64,000 nucleotides of DNA from Adiantum capillus-veneris (taxonomy: Eukaryota; Streptophyta; Polypodiopsida; Polypodiales; Pteridaceae), in the NCBI GenBank assembly GCA_014529385.2, contig CM043967.1, positions 80,054,278-80,118,277 on the forward strand. The letters run 5' to 3'. The translations under genes and the position numbers were made by a program. Of the stretch, positions 12,056 through 22,509 are shown piece by piece. Under the pieces are notes generated by a model, which did no database searches, was not told where the DNA came from, and was given only the letters and a program-made list of their open reading frames with translations. Positions within the stretch are counted from its first letter, which is position 1. Each line of letters opens with the position of its first letter.

Positions 12056-12429
12056 AGCCCGTCCTCACCCCCGTCTTGGGGGAACAGGAGCTGAAGACCC
12101 AAAGAGTGAGCGAGAGTGTCTAATCTTCTCCCAGAATTTTACATTGCCTTTGTGGCCTTCGCACCTCCACCTCCTCCTTCGTCGGTTCCATCACATGAAT
12201 TGTTTATTAAAAGCCTTCCCAATGGAGAAAGGCTAGGTAACGTAGTGGTGCACCAACCTAAACTAAAAGATTGAACAAAAGATTTCCTACAACTACGTTT
12301 ATTGGCACTCCCTTTTAAGAGAAAGACAGTGTTAATGCCTTTCAAGAAAAAGGTAGTGTTGATGAAAAGGTTTTTTGAGCTCATGCAGAATGGGTTTTCT
12401 TTTCTAGGATGGCTACAAAAATAGCATCT

Positions 12430-12580
12430 ACCCAAGTGTGGTAGATTGGTTATGCCATTTCTCTCTTGAATAACAGGTCTTGAGTTCAACTCTCCTCGTC
12501 GAACAGATCTTTAAGGTCCCTTGGGATAGTTTCCTACGACGTTAAAACTCTCTTCTTCTTCTTCTTCTTCTTCTTCTTCT

Positions 12581-12627
<47 letters not shown>
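12430..12627 (+). mobile_element. tRNA-derived SINE-like sequence, copy C, with (CTT)n(CT)n tail
   Basis: An A-box match tggtagattgg (12,439-12,449; consensus TRGYNNANNGG) and a B-box match gttcaactc (12,484-12,492; consensus GWTCRANNC) are 34 bases apart, as in tRNA genes. The molecule does not fold as a complete tRNA. The following body (agatctttaaggtcccttgg) is shared with copy A at 4,662. The end is a (CTT)n(CT)n microsatellite. Together these suggest a dispersed Pol III retroposon. Target duplications were not found. Confidence 0.5.
12550..12627. repeat. Compound microsatellite (CTT)n then (CT)n
   Basis: About twelve CTT units run into about 21 CT units. It forms the 3' end of the SINE-like copy C. 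Confidence 0.95.
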
Positions 12628-12629
<2 letters not shown>

Positions 12630-13970
12630 CCTCCCAAGTCAATGCCATCATATGTTTTCAGACGCACTAGTTCATAATTCTTCCTACCTTGCGAAAATTA
12701 AAACTCACAAACTCAATAGTTATCTTCACTATATTCAATCCCTTTCAACGCTCCTTTCTTAATGAAATTTTTCATATTTTAAGCTAGTTTTAACATTCTT
12801 ACACCATTTTTGCAACAAAAAAAAAAAAAGCAAACCATTCCTTGCCCTTAACCAACATTGCTGAATTTTAAGTGGCACAATTCGGAGTTGAGACAAACTT
12901 TTTCCCAAATTGTACCACCAAGACAAACTTCATGAGCGTTTTGTGTCTGCCCAGCAAAATTTATATGGAGTGCCGGAATGTTGCAAGCTATCACAAAAAC
13001 GAGTCGTCCTCTTTAAATTCTCATATCACCGTCTATCTCACAAAAATGAGTTGTCTTATGAAAATTCTCAAATTATGAACATTTGAATACACAATCAAGT
13101 GCCAGTGATAGGGGAGTGTCATTTATGGGGGCTGCTCAAAAGAACTTAACGTAGTAAGATGCATGAGGCTAAGACTCCCTCCTTTCATTGTTCCAACAAA
13201 AACAGTTATAACCCTCACCCCATGGCTAAGTATCCTTTGGCTCACTCCCCTCATGTAAGAACTTCTCAATTCCACTTAGCAGCATAGACCACATTACAGA
13301 AGCTATGGAGTGACGAGTGGATGGCACATGAGCACAACTAGTCATAGCATGGGTACTTATTTGATTTTGGTGTCGGATGGATGGCATGCTTGAATGTGTT
13401 CGCATGGTGGATCTGAGCAATGTTCACATGATGGTACAAGATGTTGGTAACTTTTATTGATGAATTTTTTTATTCCAACGTTGTATTGATAACTTGACAA
13501 CGCCAAGGAAAATCTTCTTGGCAAGGGGCCGCGAAGAGGTAACTAACGCCAGCTAGTTGTTAAAATAATTCAAAAACTTTGAGGATAATCTTCTGGCCAA
13601 AAGTAACCAATGCGGGTGTGTTTGCATATAGCCATGTACAGCACTACAAGTTGGCACATAGCTAGGACATTAGGTGCCTTCATCAAATAGGGCAACATCA
13701 CGTCTTATGGCTGGCAACACCTTCCATTGTTTTTGGGTAGTAGTTACAATTGGAAACCATGGAATCTTATTTAGTGTAGACACACATAATCTGAAAAATT
13801 TCCAAGTCAAGGCAAGTCAAATTTGTTTATTTTTGTGCATGCCTCTAGCACTCATTTTTGAAGGGTGACTCAAATCATTCATTTGAAGGGTGAATTCTAA
13901 CCTACCCTCCGTTAAGCTATGTATAAGCTAGATCAAAAAGGGTCACTTAAAGCTTTATCTTTGTACTCTC
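12628..13970. other. Intergenic, no recognised feature
   Basis: AT-rich sequence with an A-run near 12,820. No supported gene. The string cactacaag at 13,642 resembles a CACTA end but has no supporting subterminal repeats. Confidence 0.45.
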
Positions 13971-14002
13971 TTTGTGATTTTTACCTCCTGTGGTTTGTCT
14001 TT

Positions 14003-14102
14003 GAGTCTACAATATTTTGTAGCATGATTTTTCTTACCACAAATGTGACATGGGTTTTCCTTGAAGAGGTGGTTTGTCCTTCCACAATTGTGCTCTTCGA
14101 GT
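14003..14102 (-). pseudogene. Gag zinc-knuckle fragment (retroelement)
   Basis: Read on the minus strand, this stretch gives CHICGKKNHATKYC, a perfect C-x2-C-x4-H-x4-C knuckle. Directly before it is a second, damaged knuckle (NCGRTNHLFKENPC) that lacks its first Cys. Paired knuckles of this type occur in plant retroelement Gag. The reading frame does not extend far on either side, so this is a relic. Confidence 0.55.
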
Positions 14103-14194
14103 TCCTTTTGTTGCTTTTATAGTGATTGGTTGTCATGACTAGAGATCCTCTTATCTCTTTGGTGTTGCCTTTGAGCTTCTTCTCGTGGTCTTAT

Positions 14195-14262
14195 TGTTAC
14201 CATGTTTATGGTAGTGATGTGTGTGAGCACACTTAGGACCGGGGGCTCGAGGGAAAATGTCC
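14195..14262 (+). repeat. Truncated copia LTR start, plus orientation
   Basis: The sequence beginning tgttaccatgtttatggtag matches, in plus orientation, the first 65 or so bases of the LTR carried in minus orientation at 14,508-14,768 and 41,715-41,944. Homology stops after the cttaggacc word. Confidence 0.55.
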
Positions 14263-14268
14263 TTCAAT

Positions 14269-14435
14269 ATGGCTGAGAGTAATGATGTTTTCAGGATGTC
14301 GTTTGTTAATGTGACAAACTAAATGAAGACTATCCATTGTGGGTTTACATGATGTAGCATTACTTGTTTCCAAAGGTGTGTGCAACATTGTTAAAGGTTT
14401 AGATGTACGCCTAGGTTCTGTGGAGGATGTTGCAT
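14269..14435 (+). pseudogene. Copia gag N-terminal fragment, plus orientation
   Basis: From atggctgagagtaatgatg the DNA parallels the gag start of the minus-strand copia element at 41,395-41,200, including the shared tgggtttacatgatg-type stretch and gaggatgttgca. It has stops and small deletions. It follows a truncated LTR start in the same orientation, so both are parts of one collapsed copia copy lying head-on to the element that begins at 14,508. Confidence 0.55.
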
Positions 14436-14507
14436 GTTCTAGCAGTTATGCACTTACAATTGTGTCATTTTACCTACATCTGAATAGGCTTGTTGGGATA
14501 GTACAAG

Positions 14508-14768
14508 TGTTGGAATTACGATTGTAGAAAAACACACACAACATGGAGAAGACGAAGGAAGCTCAAGGCACAGAACAGAGAGTGTATACTTTGTGTGAAT
14601 GGAAAGATAAGATAGCCCTAGAGTGATGGACGTAAATACAATGCATAGGGGGGGAAACCTCCTAGCGAGGGAAAAAAATGACCCGACGGTCCTAAGTGTG
14701 ACTTGTTACCATATACATGTGGTATTGATGTGTTCACACACATCACTACCACATGTATATGGTAAACA
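14508..14768 (-). repeat. 3' LTR of copia element 1, with internal hairpin
   Basis: Bounded by tgttgg and aaca on the plus strand, so TG...CA in element orientation. It is 261 bp, against 226-230 bp in copia element 2. The excess is due to an inverted repeat (arms about 14,705-14,732 and 14,739-14,767) at the 5' end of the LTR in element orientation. Confidence 0.8.
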
Positions 14769-14989
14769 AATCCCCCGTGGGAGTGATGCAGTGAATGTGA
14801 GTTGGCACATAGAATATAGGGAAGTGGCATGCCCTGAGGATGATTTGTCCAAAAAGGGGAGTAGGCCCAAAGCTTTGCGGAAAACTTCAAATTTCTCACG
14901 AGACAATGCCTTTGTGTAAAGATCTCCAAGGTTGTACTGTGTTCTTTCCTGCTGAGAGCCTCTCCCTGACATAATGGTAATGCACCTAA

Positions 14990-15358
14990 AACTGCTTTGT
15001 GCGAGCATGAAAAAATTGGATTCCTCGCAACTACCAATGCGCTCTGACTGTCAGTGTAGATAGTGTTGGCAGTGCCATGTCCAACACCCAAATCAGCCAT
15101 AAGGCATATGAGCCATACACACTCAATTGTAGCTATGAAGACTTCCATGTACTCAGCCTCACAACTCGAAGTGTCCACAATAGGTTGCTTCTTGCTCAAC
15201 CATGATATGCATGAGCTACCAAGCATGAAACAAAAACCACTTGTGGACACTCGTGTGTCAAAACAACTATCCCAATCTGAGTCCGAAAAAGCATGTAAAT
15301 CTGGCGGCACTGATCCCCCCTTGGGATAAAACAAGCCAAGATGTAAAGTGCCACTCAA
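14990..15358 (-). pseudogene. Copia RNase H domain of element 1
   Basis: Recognisable motifs are DSDWDSCFDTRVSTSGFCF (first Asp), SSCEAEYM (Glu) and IYTDSQSALVVARNP (second Asp). The three acidic catalytic positions are kept. The frame continues into LTR sequence and is not a functional 3' end. Confidence 0.8.
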
Positions 15359-15424
15359 GTAGCGAAAAACCCTCTTGAAAGACTGTCAATGCTTAGACCC
15401 TGGGCTATGCATGAATCTGTTGAC

Positions 15425-16111
15425 CTATGAGACTGCAAACTGAAAATTTGGCCTCATGTTGCCTTGTTTGACCAAATGAGTGTTAGCCTTCTCATACCAA
15501 CCACAAGGAGATTGCTTCAACCCATACAAAGCTTTCTTACATTTGCACACTTTATCCTCTTGTCCTTTCTTGGCAAAACCGCGAGGCTGTGTTACATAAA
15601 CTTCCTCAAATATGTCATCATTCAAGAAAGCAGTAACAATGTCTGACTAATGTACATCCCAACCAAAATGAGCTGCCAATGCACAAAGAAAACGCACAGT
15701 AGTCATATGACAAGTAGGAGCAAAAGTCTCTTCATAATCTATGCCTATATGTTGTGCATAACCTTTTGCAACAAATTGAGCCTTATAGCAATCAATCTCA
15801 CCATTTGGCTTGTGTTTCAACTTGTAAACCCACTTTGTATCAATGGCCTTTTTGACAGGAGGAAAATCACATAAAGTCCATGTGTCATTTTCTATGACTA
15901 CATCATATTCAAATTGCATGGCAGCCATCCAATTTTTTGAATTTTGTGCTTCATCAAAGGCCAGAGGTTCATCAACATCATGTAAGCTAGATACAGCCAA
16001 AGCATAACAATTTGATGCATAAGATGCATGGCAAGAACCTGAACGAGTACGACTAGACAAAGGTGCATCCAATTTATTGTCACGCAAAGTATGCACCAAC
16101 CATTTAGGCAT
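15425..16111 (-). pseudogene. Copia reverse transcriptase of element 1, palm deleted
   Basis: The fragments encode KKAIDTKWVYKLKHKPNGEI and ETFAPTCHMTTVRFLCALAA (fingers and first palm strand), then KCKKALYGLKQSP. After LVKQG near 15,452 the sequence jumps to a region that normally follows the YVDD turn by over 100 residues. The catalytic YVDD segment is therefore missing. A stop near 15,645 also interrupts the frame. Confidence 0.78.
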
Positions 16112-16212
16112 ACCTCTAGCCTTCTCATTCTCAACCCTTTTCTCATCAAGTACATCATGTACATTTGCATCAGTAATAGGATGATCTGTAACATTTCAGA
16201 AACCCCCATAGG

Positions 16213-16500
16213 CTATACATTTGCCTCATTGGAATTTACATTCGAACTTCCACCACTAAAAAGAGGCAACAAAGTGTTATAAATGTCATGTGAGCTTACA
16301 TTACTATCTCCAGTACATGACAACAAGGGCTGAACAGAATCTTCCACAAACACAACATCCCGTGAAACCAAGATATGCTTTGTTTGCGGATGATACAACC
16401 TGTAACCTTTTCTTTGAGCACTATAACCAACAAAAATACATTTGACATCCTTATCATCCAATTTTCTGCAATGTGTTTGTGGCACCAAAGCATATGCCAA
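16213..16500 (-). pseudogene. Copia integrase-RT linker of element 1
   Basis: Contains KCIFVGYSAQRKGYRLYHP, the conserved KxxFxGYS...KGYRxY motif that follows the integrase core in copia polyproteins. The reading phase differs from its neighbours because of frameshifts. Confidence 0.7.
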
Positions 16501-16568
16501 ACAGCCAAAACATGGAGGTGCTCAATAGAAGGCTTTCTATCATCCCATGCTTCATATGGAGTCATAGA

Positions 16569-17331
16569 CTACAAAGCTTTTGTAGGACACCTGTTTAGTA
16601 CATAAGTGGCACACATGATGGCCTCAAGACAAAACGAATGCAGCAAAGCTTGACTTTTGACCATACATCGTGCCTTTTGCATCAGTGACTTGTTTTTCCT
16701 CTCAGCAACACCATTTTGTTGAGGCGTATACGGCATTGTACATTGGTGTTTTATCCCACGACTAGCCAAAAATGCATTGAATTCATGAGACATATACTCC
16801 CCCCTCGATCTGAATGGAGAGTGCCCATAGTACATCCGAGCAATTTTCAGCCATAGCCAAAAATTGTTTGAAGGACATAAATACTTCAGACTTTGCTTTA
16901 AGCAGATCAATGAAAGTCACAAAGTAAAGGTAATAGCCCAAGGACGAAGTTTGGATGGGCCCACAAACATCATTATGCACAAGATGCAACTTGCATGTGG
17001 CCCTAACTGAACCATCATTTGGAAACTTCAAAAGCTGCATCTTACCCAGAATATAGTCTTGACATACATGTTTGACAAGTTCTTCAAGAGGCGGCAAAGA
17101 AGCAACCATATCAAATTTTTGCAAACGCGGCAAACTAGCAAAATTCAAATGCCCAAAATGTGCATGCCAAAGTTTTGCATCTGGAATAGCCTTTGTATCC
17201 ACAACATGATTTGCAAAATTCCCTCCACACTTGTCATACAAAATGAGCTTATACAGCCCATGACATAAAATGCCAGATGCAACAATTTCATCACCAAAAT
17301 TGAGATAATGTAATGTACATCTGTCATCCAC
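16569..17331 (-). pseudogene. Copia integrase of element 1
   Basis: A pre-integrase region with LWHAHFGHLNF (zinc-finger His pair) is followed by a damaged second half of the finger, where the Cys pair is partly lost. The first catalytic Asp is in LVHNDVCGP. The Glu is in the segment PYTPQQNGVAERKN. Two overlapping phases show at least one frameshift near 16,850. Confidence 0.78.
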
Positions 17332-17668
17332 AAATTTGACTACAAGACCATGATCGGAGGTACATAAAGTGCATCAACAAGTGTGAAAGAACTGCCAATC
17401 GCATAGCACTCAGCACAATCTTTCCAACTCTCTTAACAGGATAAGAGGCATTGTTGGCACAAGTGACTGAATTCCCATGAGGGACATCCTCAAGAGAGGT
17501 AAACAAGTCATGATGAGAGGTAATGTGCTTTGTAACACCATTGTTAAAGTACCACACTTGAGCATCTGCAGCAACTGACAAACATGCATTATGGACAATA
17601 GGATCATAAGTGCACTCTGCACTAAAAGCCCATTCTGCATCAACATCAACATCACAGTCTCCTTTCAC
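17324..17668 (-). pseudogene. Copia aspartic protease of element 1
   Basis: The motif WYFNNGVTKHITSHHDLF corresponds to the copia protease active-site region, where DSGA is expected. Here it reads NNGV, so the catalytic Asp is replaced by Asn. This position alone would inactivate the enzyme. Confidence 0.7.
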
Positions 17669-18602
17669 AAAAGACTCAACAATAGCTGCATTTGTAGTGG
17701 AACCAGCATTAGTAGTGGAGCCATCCTCTTTCTTCTTAACCTCTTTGGCCTCAACTTAGGACACTCCTTGATCAAGTGATCATTAGCTTTACAATAATGG
17801 CAACACATCTTCTTTTTTCCCTTATCACCAGAATCCCTAGACAAATTTCTTCTAGCAAAATCATTAGGAACATGTGATTTACCACTCAAAGCAGCAATAA
17901 AGGCATGTTCAACTGCACAATGTCTAATCTTGTTTTTTCTAGAAAGTGACTCTTGTAACAGCAATGTGCATAACACATCAAACTTGACAACTTCAGGATT
18001 TCCTCGGGTCATAAGTCTCCAAGTACTAGCAAAAGTCTGGTAAGAATCAGGCAAGGCATCAAGAACAGTCTGCACAAGGGAACTGGTCGAAATGACTTCA
18101 CCTGCAAAAATAACTTGCTCTTTGATATCCTTGACACCAGCAACAAAAGTGGCCATGTCTTCTTCCTCATGCATAATCTTTGACCCTAGTTCTTTACGCA
18201 GTAATGTAATTTTTGCCTCATAGCGACTTGCATAAAGTCTAGCTAGAATATCCCAAGCCTATTTTGCAGATTTTGCTGAACGAATGTGAGGAGTAAAAGT
18301 GTGCTTCACGTAAAACTGAATCAATGCATGAGCCTATGCATCTTTTTTATCCCAACAAGCTTGCTCAGCTGTAGCCAAAATAGCTATGGCAGTAGCAACC
18401 CTGTCACCAAAACGTGAAACATCTTCAACATCGCCTACATCCTCAGAACCAGGACGTACATCAATGCCTTGCACAATGTTCCACACTCCCATTGACACAA
18501 GGACATGTTACATCATGTAAGCCCACACAGGGTAATTTTCCCCATCCAATTTTTCCTCAGCAATGACAACATCTTGAACACATCTGTGTTGTTGTCAGCC
18601 AT
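17665..18602 (-). pseudogene. Copia gag of element 1
   Basis: Starts at ATG 18,602 (MADNN, matched by the MTDNN start of copia element 2). The UBN2-type Gag region is broken by frameshifts. A knuckle CCHYCKANDHLIKEC (C-x2-C-x4-H-x4-C) lies near 17,760-17,810. The frame then runs on towards the protease. Confidence 0.78.
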
Positions 18603-18830
18603 GGCAAATATTGCACTTGATGTGAAAACTTCCCGAAAAGCGGAGAAATGGAGTGGGAACAGCACGTGCTATATAGCACAAACCATAGAATACTATAAGG
18701 GACCTGTTATGCAAAAAACAACACTACTAAAAAAATTGCACAAAATGGTGAAATAGCTTGTGCAATAGTGCCTGTGGTGGTGAAACTCTAGTCATATTTT
18801 CATAACCTTTTATGAGGGTCATTGCATGAG

Positions 18831-19033
18831 GTTTTTTGAAGCCAAGCACTAAGGGCCGGATTACCCAATGTGAGGTGGATTAGGTTGTTGGAGATCCCCA
18901 TTTGTGGCCTCGCCATAGTATATGTATAGACGGGTTTTTTGAAGCCAAGCATTGGGGGTCGAGTTACCCAGTGTGAGGTGGATTAGGTTGTTGGAGATCC
19001 CCATTAGTGGCCTCGCCATAGTATATGTATAGA
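18831..19033. repeat. Tandem duplication, 103-bp unit, two copies
   Basis: Units start gttttttgaagccaagca at 18,831 and 18,934 and end in cgccatagtatatgtataga. They differ at about seven positions. Confidence 0.8.
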
Positions 19034-19343
19034 TGCGTATAGATGCTTTGATGCCAAGGTGGATGTCGTTTGATAGTTTCTTTGAGCAGTATATGCCAGT
19101 TTATGCCAAGAGAGCACTCTTAATACCTTATGCATTGATTTTTCCTTGAGTTTTATTTTAGATCTTTCTCTTTGTGCAAAGAAGACTCTCCCAAATTTTT
19201 CATGTGAGTCCTTAGTTTGTCAACCGCACTCTTTTACATTAACCTTACAATGGTCTTTGAACAGAGGAGACTTTACCAAATTTTTTGTAGAAATTTTGCT
19301 ATAAATTCCTAGTCTCACTCTCTTGCATTTGGTCTTGTCAGTC

Positions 19344-19712
19344 ATGGCTAGAACTTTTAAGAAAGAAAGAGTATTATATAGTTTGATGGCACAAACATCA
19401 CTATATGAAAGTAGTGTATGCTTGATGTCTTGGTCAATAAAGACCTTGCAACGCCATTGAAAGAGCATAAAGACGGTGTTTACAGTGATGATGAGTGGGA
19501 GGAGCTTGATGTGGCGACCATTCGCTTGTAGCTTGGTGAGTCCAATACTAGTGCAAAGGAATTATGGGAGTCATTATGGACAACTTGGGATGGTAAGAGT
19601 GTATCGAACAATTTCTTTTTAGTGAAGAAGCTTAGTAAACCTCCCTCAAACACCACTACAGGTGGTCGAAGGTTGCTGCATGAGCATGGGAGGCTCCAAA
19701 ATATTGTTAAGT
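19344..19712 (+). pseudogene. Copia gag (UBN2-type) fragment, different family
   Basis: Translation gives AKELWESLWTTWDGKSVSN and NFFLVKKLSKP, the typical copia Gag segment in which TAKE(M/L)W is followed by K..L...L. Upstream phases give MARTFKKERV. A TAG interrupts near 19,530 and there are frameshifts. No protease or integrase follows. Confidence 0.6.
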
Positions 19713-20031
19713 GAGAAGCAGTGGTCTTGGTTATCGCTATCATCAAGATAATATACATCCAGGAAAAACCTAGGTTTAGTGTAATCCCACCTACAAATTT
19801 TGATCTAAATTTTAAATTTGAAGTGAGAAACCTACAAGATTTAGAGAAATTTAGTGTAAAAAGCTTTAAATATAATCAAGTTACCTCCAAATTCTCTCAT
19901 ATTAGGTTTTCCAAGTTTTTTCCAAAAAAAAATCGAGCTCTATTCACATAAAAAATCCTACATTTCTTAAGGGTTTAGACTTAACACGACCATGGATAAG
20001 CTTGGCTTAAACTTTTAAGCAGATCGAATTG

Positions 20032-20277
20032 TTATTGGGGTAAAGGTGGTATGTCTCACCCCAAGGCTAGACATAGTGTCTGACTGCCCACTTACTCTAT
20101 CCTTATTCATTGTACATACATATGAATAAGGAGCTCTCTCACCATATATATTTGTTATTGGGATAAAGGTGGTATGTATCACCCCATGCCTAGACATAGT
20201 CTTTGATCGCCCACTTACTCTATCCTTATTCAATGTACATACATATGAATAAGGAGCTCTCTCACCTACACGTTTGA
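20032..20277. repeat. Tandem duplication, 123-bp unit, two copies
   Basis: Units start ttattgggg/ataaaggtggta at 20,032 and 20,155 and share cttactctatccttattca and atgaataaggagctctctca. About ten differences. Confidence 0.82.
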
Positions 20278-20364
20278 TAGGTTGGCTCCACACGCACACA
20301 CAAAATCTCCATCTTCTCCCTCCTCTCTCTCGCATGCACACATTTGCACGTGCACTCTTTCAAT

Positions 20365-20377
20365 TGGTATCATAGCC
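20365..20377 (+). promoter_or_regulatory. Candidate initiator-Met tRNA primer-binding site
   Basis: The string tggtatcatagcc is one base off the common plant PBS tggtatcagagcc. It follows a possible LTR end (ca at 20,361-20,362) and a 2-base spacer. The tandem repeat upstream could then lie in an LTR. No matching 3' LTR was found. Confidence 0.3.
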
Positions 20378-21545
20378 AATGGTTGCAGTTCTCCCAAGGC
20401 ATTCCCCTCTTTCTGGTGAGCTTTGCATCGGCTACATTGGCAAGGGATTGAAGCTCAGAGCTTCCATGGCTATGGAAGAATGATGAGCTAAGCACATGGA
20501 GCTCATGGATTGAGGCAACGGGACCTTGCACTCGACCGGCCATCGGGGAAGAGAGTGAACGCAGAGAAAAAAAAAAGCATGTCACTCAAATTTTGGCAGG
20601 TTGGCAATAGTCCAATAGTTTTCTCATAACTAGAGCTAGGAAGTTCCAATTCCAAAAGCTCTTTTATAAAAACAAGCTTGTTTTGAGCTCTTCAACTTTA
20701 TAAAAGAAACTGTTAGCTAATTTGGTGTGTAGGGGCATCAAAAATGAAAAACACAAAGACTATTTTGAATAGACAATTTTGCAAAAAGTGCAAGAAAGAG
20801 GAAGCGAGTGTGTGTGCTCTCAATGCACACACACACACACACACACACAATCCCAATGCAAGTGTGAAGCAAGGGAGTGTGTGTAGAACTTGGCTCAATG
20901 TGTGCACATACTCACACACATGGATTAAAGCATCAATTTATATCTCTCCTATGTCTCCACCATATTTTGAGATAGAGAGCTTGTGTGAGCTTCAGAGAGG
21001 GCTTGTGTGTATCAAACACGTGCACACACACATACACACACACCACACACACACATTGGCATCAACATAGGAACCAATTTTTGCCATAGCTTCTCTTCAA
21101 CATTTTGGCATTAGTATCAGCTTTGGCATCAGCTTCTCTTCAACATTTTGGCATTAGCATCAGCTTTGGCATCGACATTTTATACATTGTTAGAGAGGTA
21201 GATAGCCGAATAGTGATAGGGTTCTTCGACTACAACATCTGACCTTATTCACAGCATTAGAGCTCTTCAATGAGTGATTTCCCACTCCGACATCACTTAG
21301 GGAGCCTAGCATATACATCTCGTCTCGTGTGACATTGGCATCTACACACTCAACAACAACAATGATGGCATCAAATGGTTCTCAAGCACACACTTGCTTG
21401 AAATCATAGATCTCAACGTTGGCATTATAGGTGGAGAGCTTTGGAATACCAATCGATATGCATCATTCCAACCAAGGCTTTGTGGTCAACATCAATATCA
21501 AGGTGCTCTTACTTCTCTTTGCGATTTTAGAGAGAGCTTTACTTG
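20378..21545. other. Low-complexity intergenic stretch with CA repeats
   Basis: Holds (CA)n at about 20,827-20,848 and mixed CA repeats at 21,024-21,055. A 43-bp tandem pair (gcttctcttcaacattttgg, 21,089-21,176) is also present. No gene was recognised. Parts could be LTR sequence downstream of the candidate primer site. Confidence 0.45.
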
Positions 21546-21815
21546 CACTACAAGACATGCTTAAGGATTATGATGGCCTTAGCGACAAAAATACACAGGG
21601 ATATTTTTATCCCGGACATCGCTAAGGCTGTCGCTATGAGCATCGCAACAATATCGTCGCTATAGTCATCTTTATAAGAATTGCTATATAGTGATGCCTA
21701 TAGACACGCCTATAGCAACACCCCTACCGAGTGTGCAGGTTCTCAATATGGCAACATTGGTAGTGACACTGCAAATCTCAAAATAGAAATGCTTATAGAG
21801 ACGTCCAAGGATAAA
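21546..21815 (+). mobile_element. CACTA (En/Spm) transposon terminus with subterminal repeats
   Basis: Begins cactacaagacatg, the plant CACTA terminal motif. It is followed by clustered subterminal words in both orientations: tagcgac, gtcgctat, tcgctaag and gctatag. Terminal CACTACAAGA plus TAGCGAC-type repeats is diagnostic of plant CACTA elements. The opposite terminus was not found in the window, so this is one end of a truncated element. Confidence 0.55.
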
Positions 21816-21820
21816 AAAAT

Positions 21821-22062
21821 TGTATGCCCTGCCACCCAATCAACCATATTGAACATAATACATCCAAAAATGAGATGCAAAATTGACAAAAGTGAATTGA
21901 AAAAAGCATAGCGTAAAGAACAAATCATGAACAAATTTTGTATGCCTTGCCACCCAATCAACCATATTGAACATAATACATCCAAAAATGAGATGAAAAA
22001 TTGACAAAAGTGAACAAAATTGAATTGAAAAAAGCATAGCGTAATGAACAAATCATGGGCAA
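21821..22062. repeat. Tandem duplication, about 118-bp unit, two copies
   Basis: tgtatgccctgccacccaat (21,821) recurs at 21,939 followed by the same caaccatattgaacataata stretch. The second copy has an extra 10 bases (gaacaaaatt). Confidence 0.85.
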
Positions 22063-22509
22063 AAAAACTTGAAAACATTGATTAATTGTTAAGTTGGATC
22101 AAAATGTACGAGTTACAATATAATTTCCATTATGGGAAAATGTAGAACTAAATTACATTGTTGTGAATCATTTACAAAATTGATGTATACATGTCATCTC
22201 CTAATGCATGCAATATAGAAGTAAGACTAGTGCTAGCTAGGGCTAGTCTGGCATCGGCTAATCTGACATCTCATCGCGTGCCAACAACGTATCTGTTTGA
22301 TTTTGCAAAAAACCAATAAGAATTCTATAAGTATAAACAAGAAAATATAAAAAATTATAACAGTTTATTCTTAAGATACAATAAATTTTAGAGCGCAAAC
22401 TTAAGTAATTACCAAGCTAGGTCGAGAGCTCAGAATGTCCATAGGGTGTTCAAGCCCTTTTTGCCCGTATACTCGTGCTTGTGCGGTGTGGGGTCACATT
22501 GGAGAGGGG
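22063..22509. other. Intergenic, left flank of the chromovirus
   Basis: No recognised feature apart from the 5-bp target duplication agggg at 22,505-22,509, which abuts the LTR retroelement. Confidence 0.5.

Larger units (their letters stand above)
14508..18795 (-). mobile_element. Ty1/copia element 1 (decayed, 5' LTR missing)
   Basis: The minus-strand order is gag, PR, IN, RT, RNase H, which is the copia order, ending at a 3' LTR (14,508-14,768). The purine tract gggattt-type sequence just inside the LTR fits a PPT. The homology shared with copia element 2 ends near 18,795, before any primer site or 5' LTR, so the 5' end is lost. Multiple frameshifts and stops make it inactive. It belongs to the same family as the copy at 39,164-41,944 (gag, RNase H and LTR all align by eye). 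Confidence 0.85.

Noticed and set aside
11868-12236. 122-codon plus-strand frame
   Set aside because: Antisense to pfkB exon 1 and its GC-rich transit-peptide region.
12430-12500. tRNA gene
   Set aside because: A and B boxes fit, but no acceptor or anticodon stem can be formed and the sequence continues into a repeat body. Better read as a SINE head.
13642-13650. CACTA terminus (cactacaag)
   Set aside because: No subterminal repeats and no partner end. A 9-base match can arise by chance.
14197-14262. Solo LTR
   Set aside because: Only the first 65 or so bases are present and they are joined to gag, so it is a truncated element rather than a recombined solo LTR.
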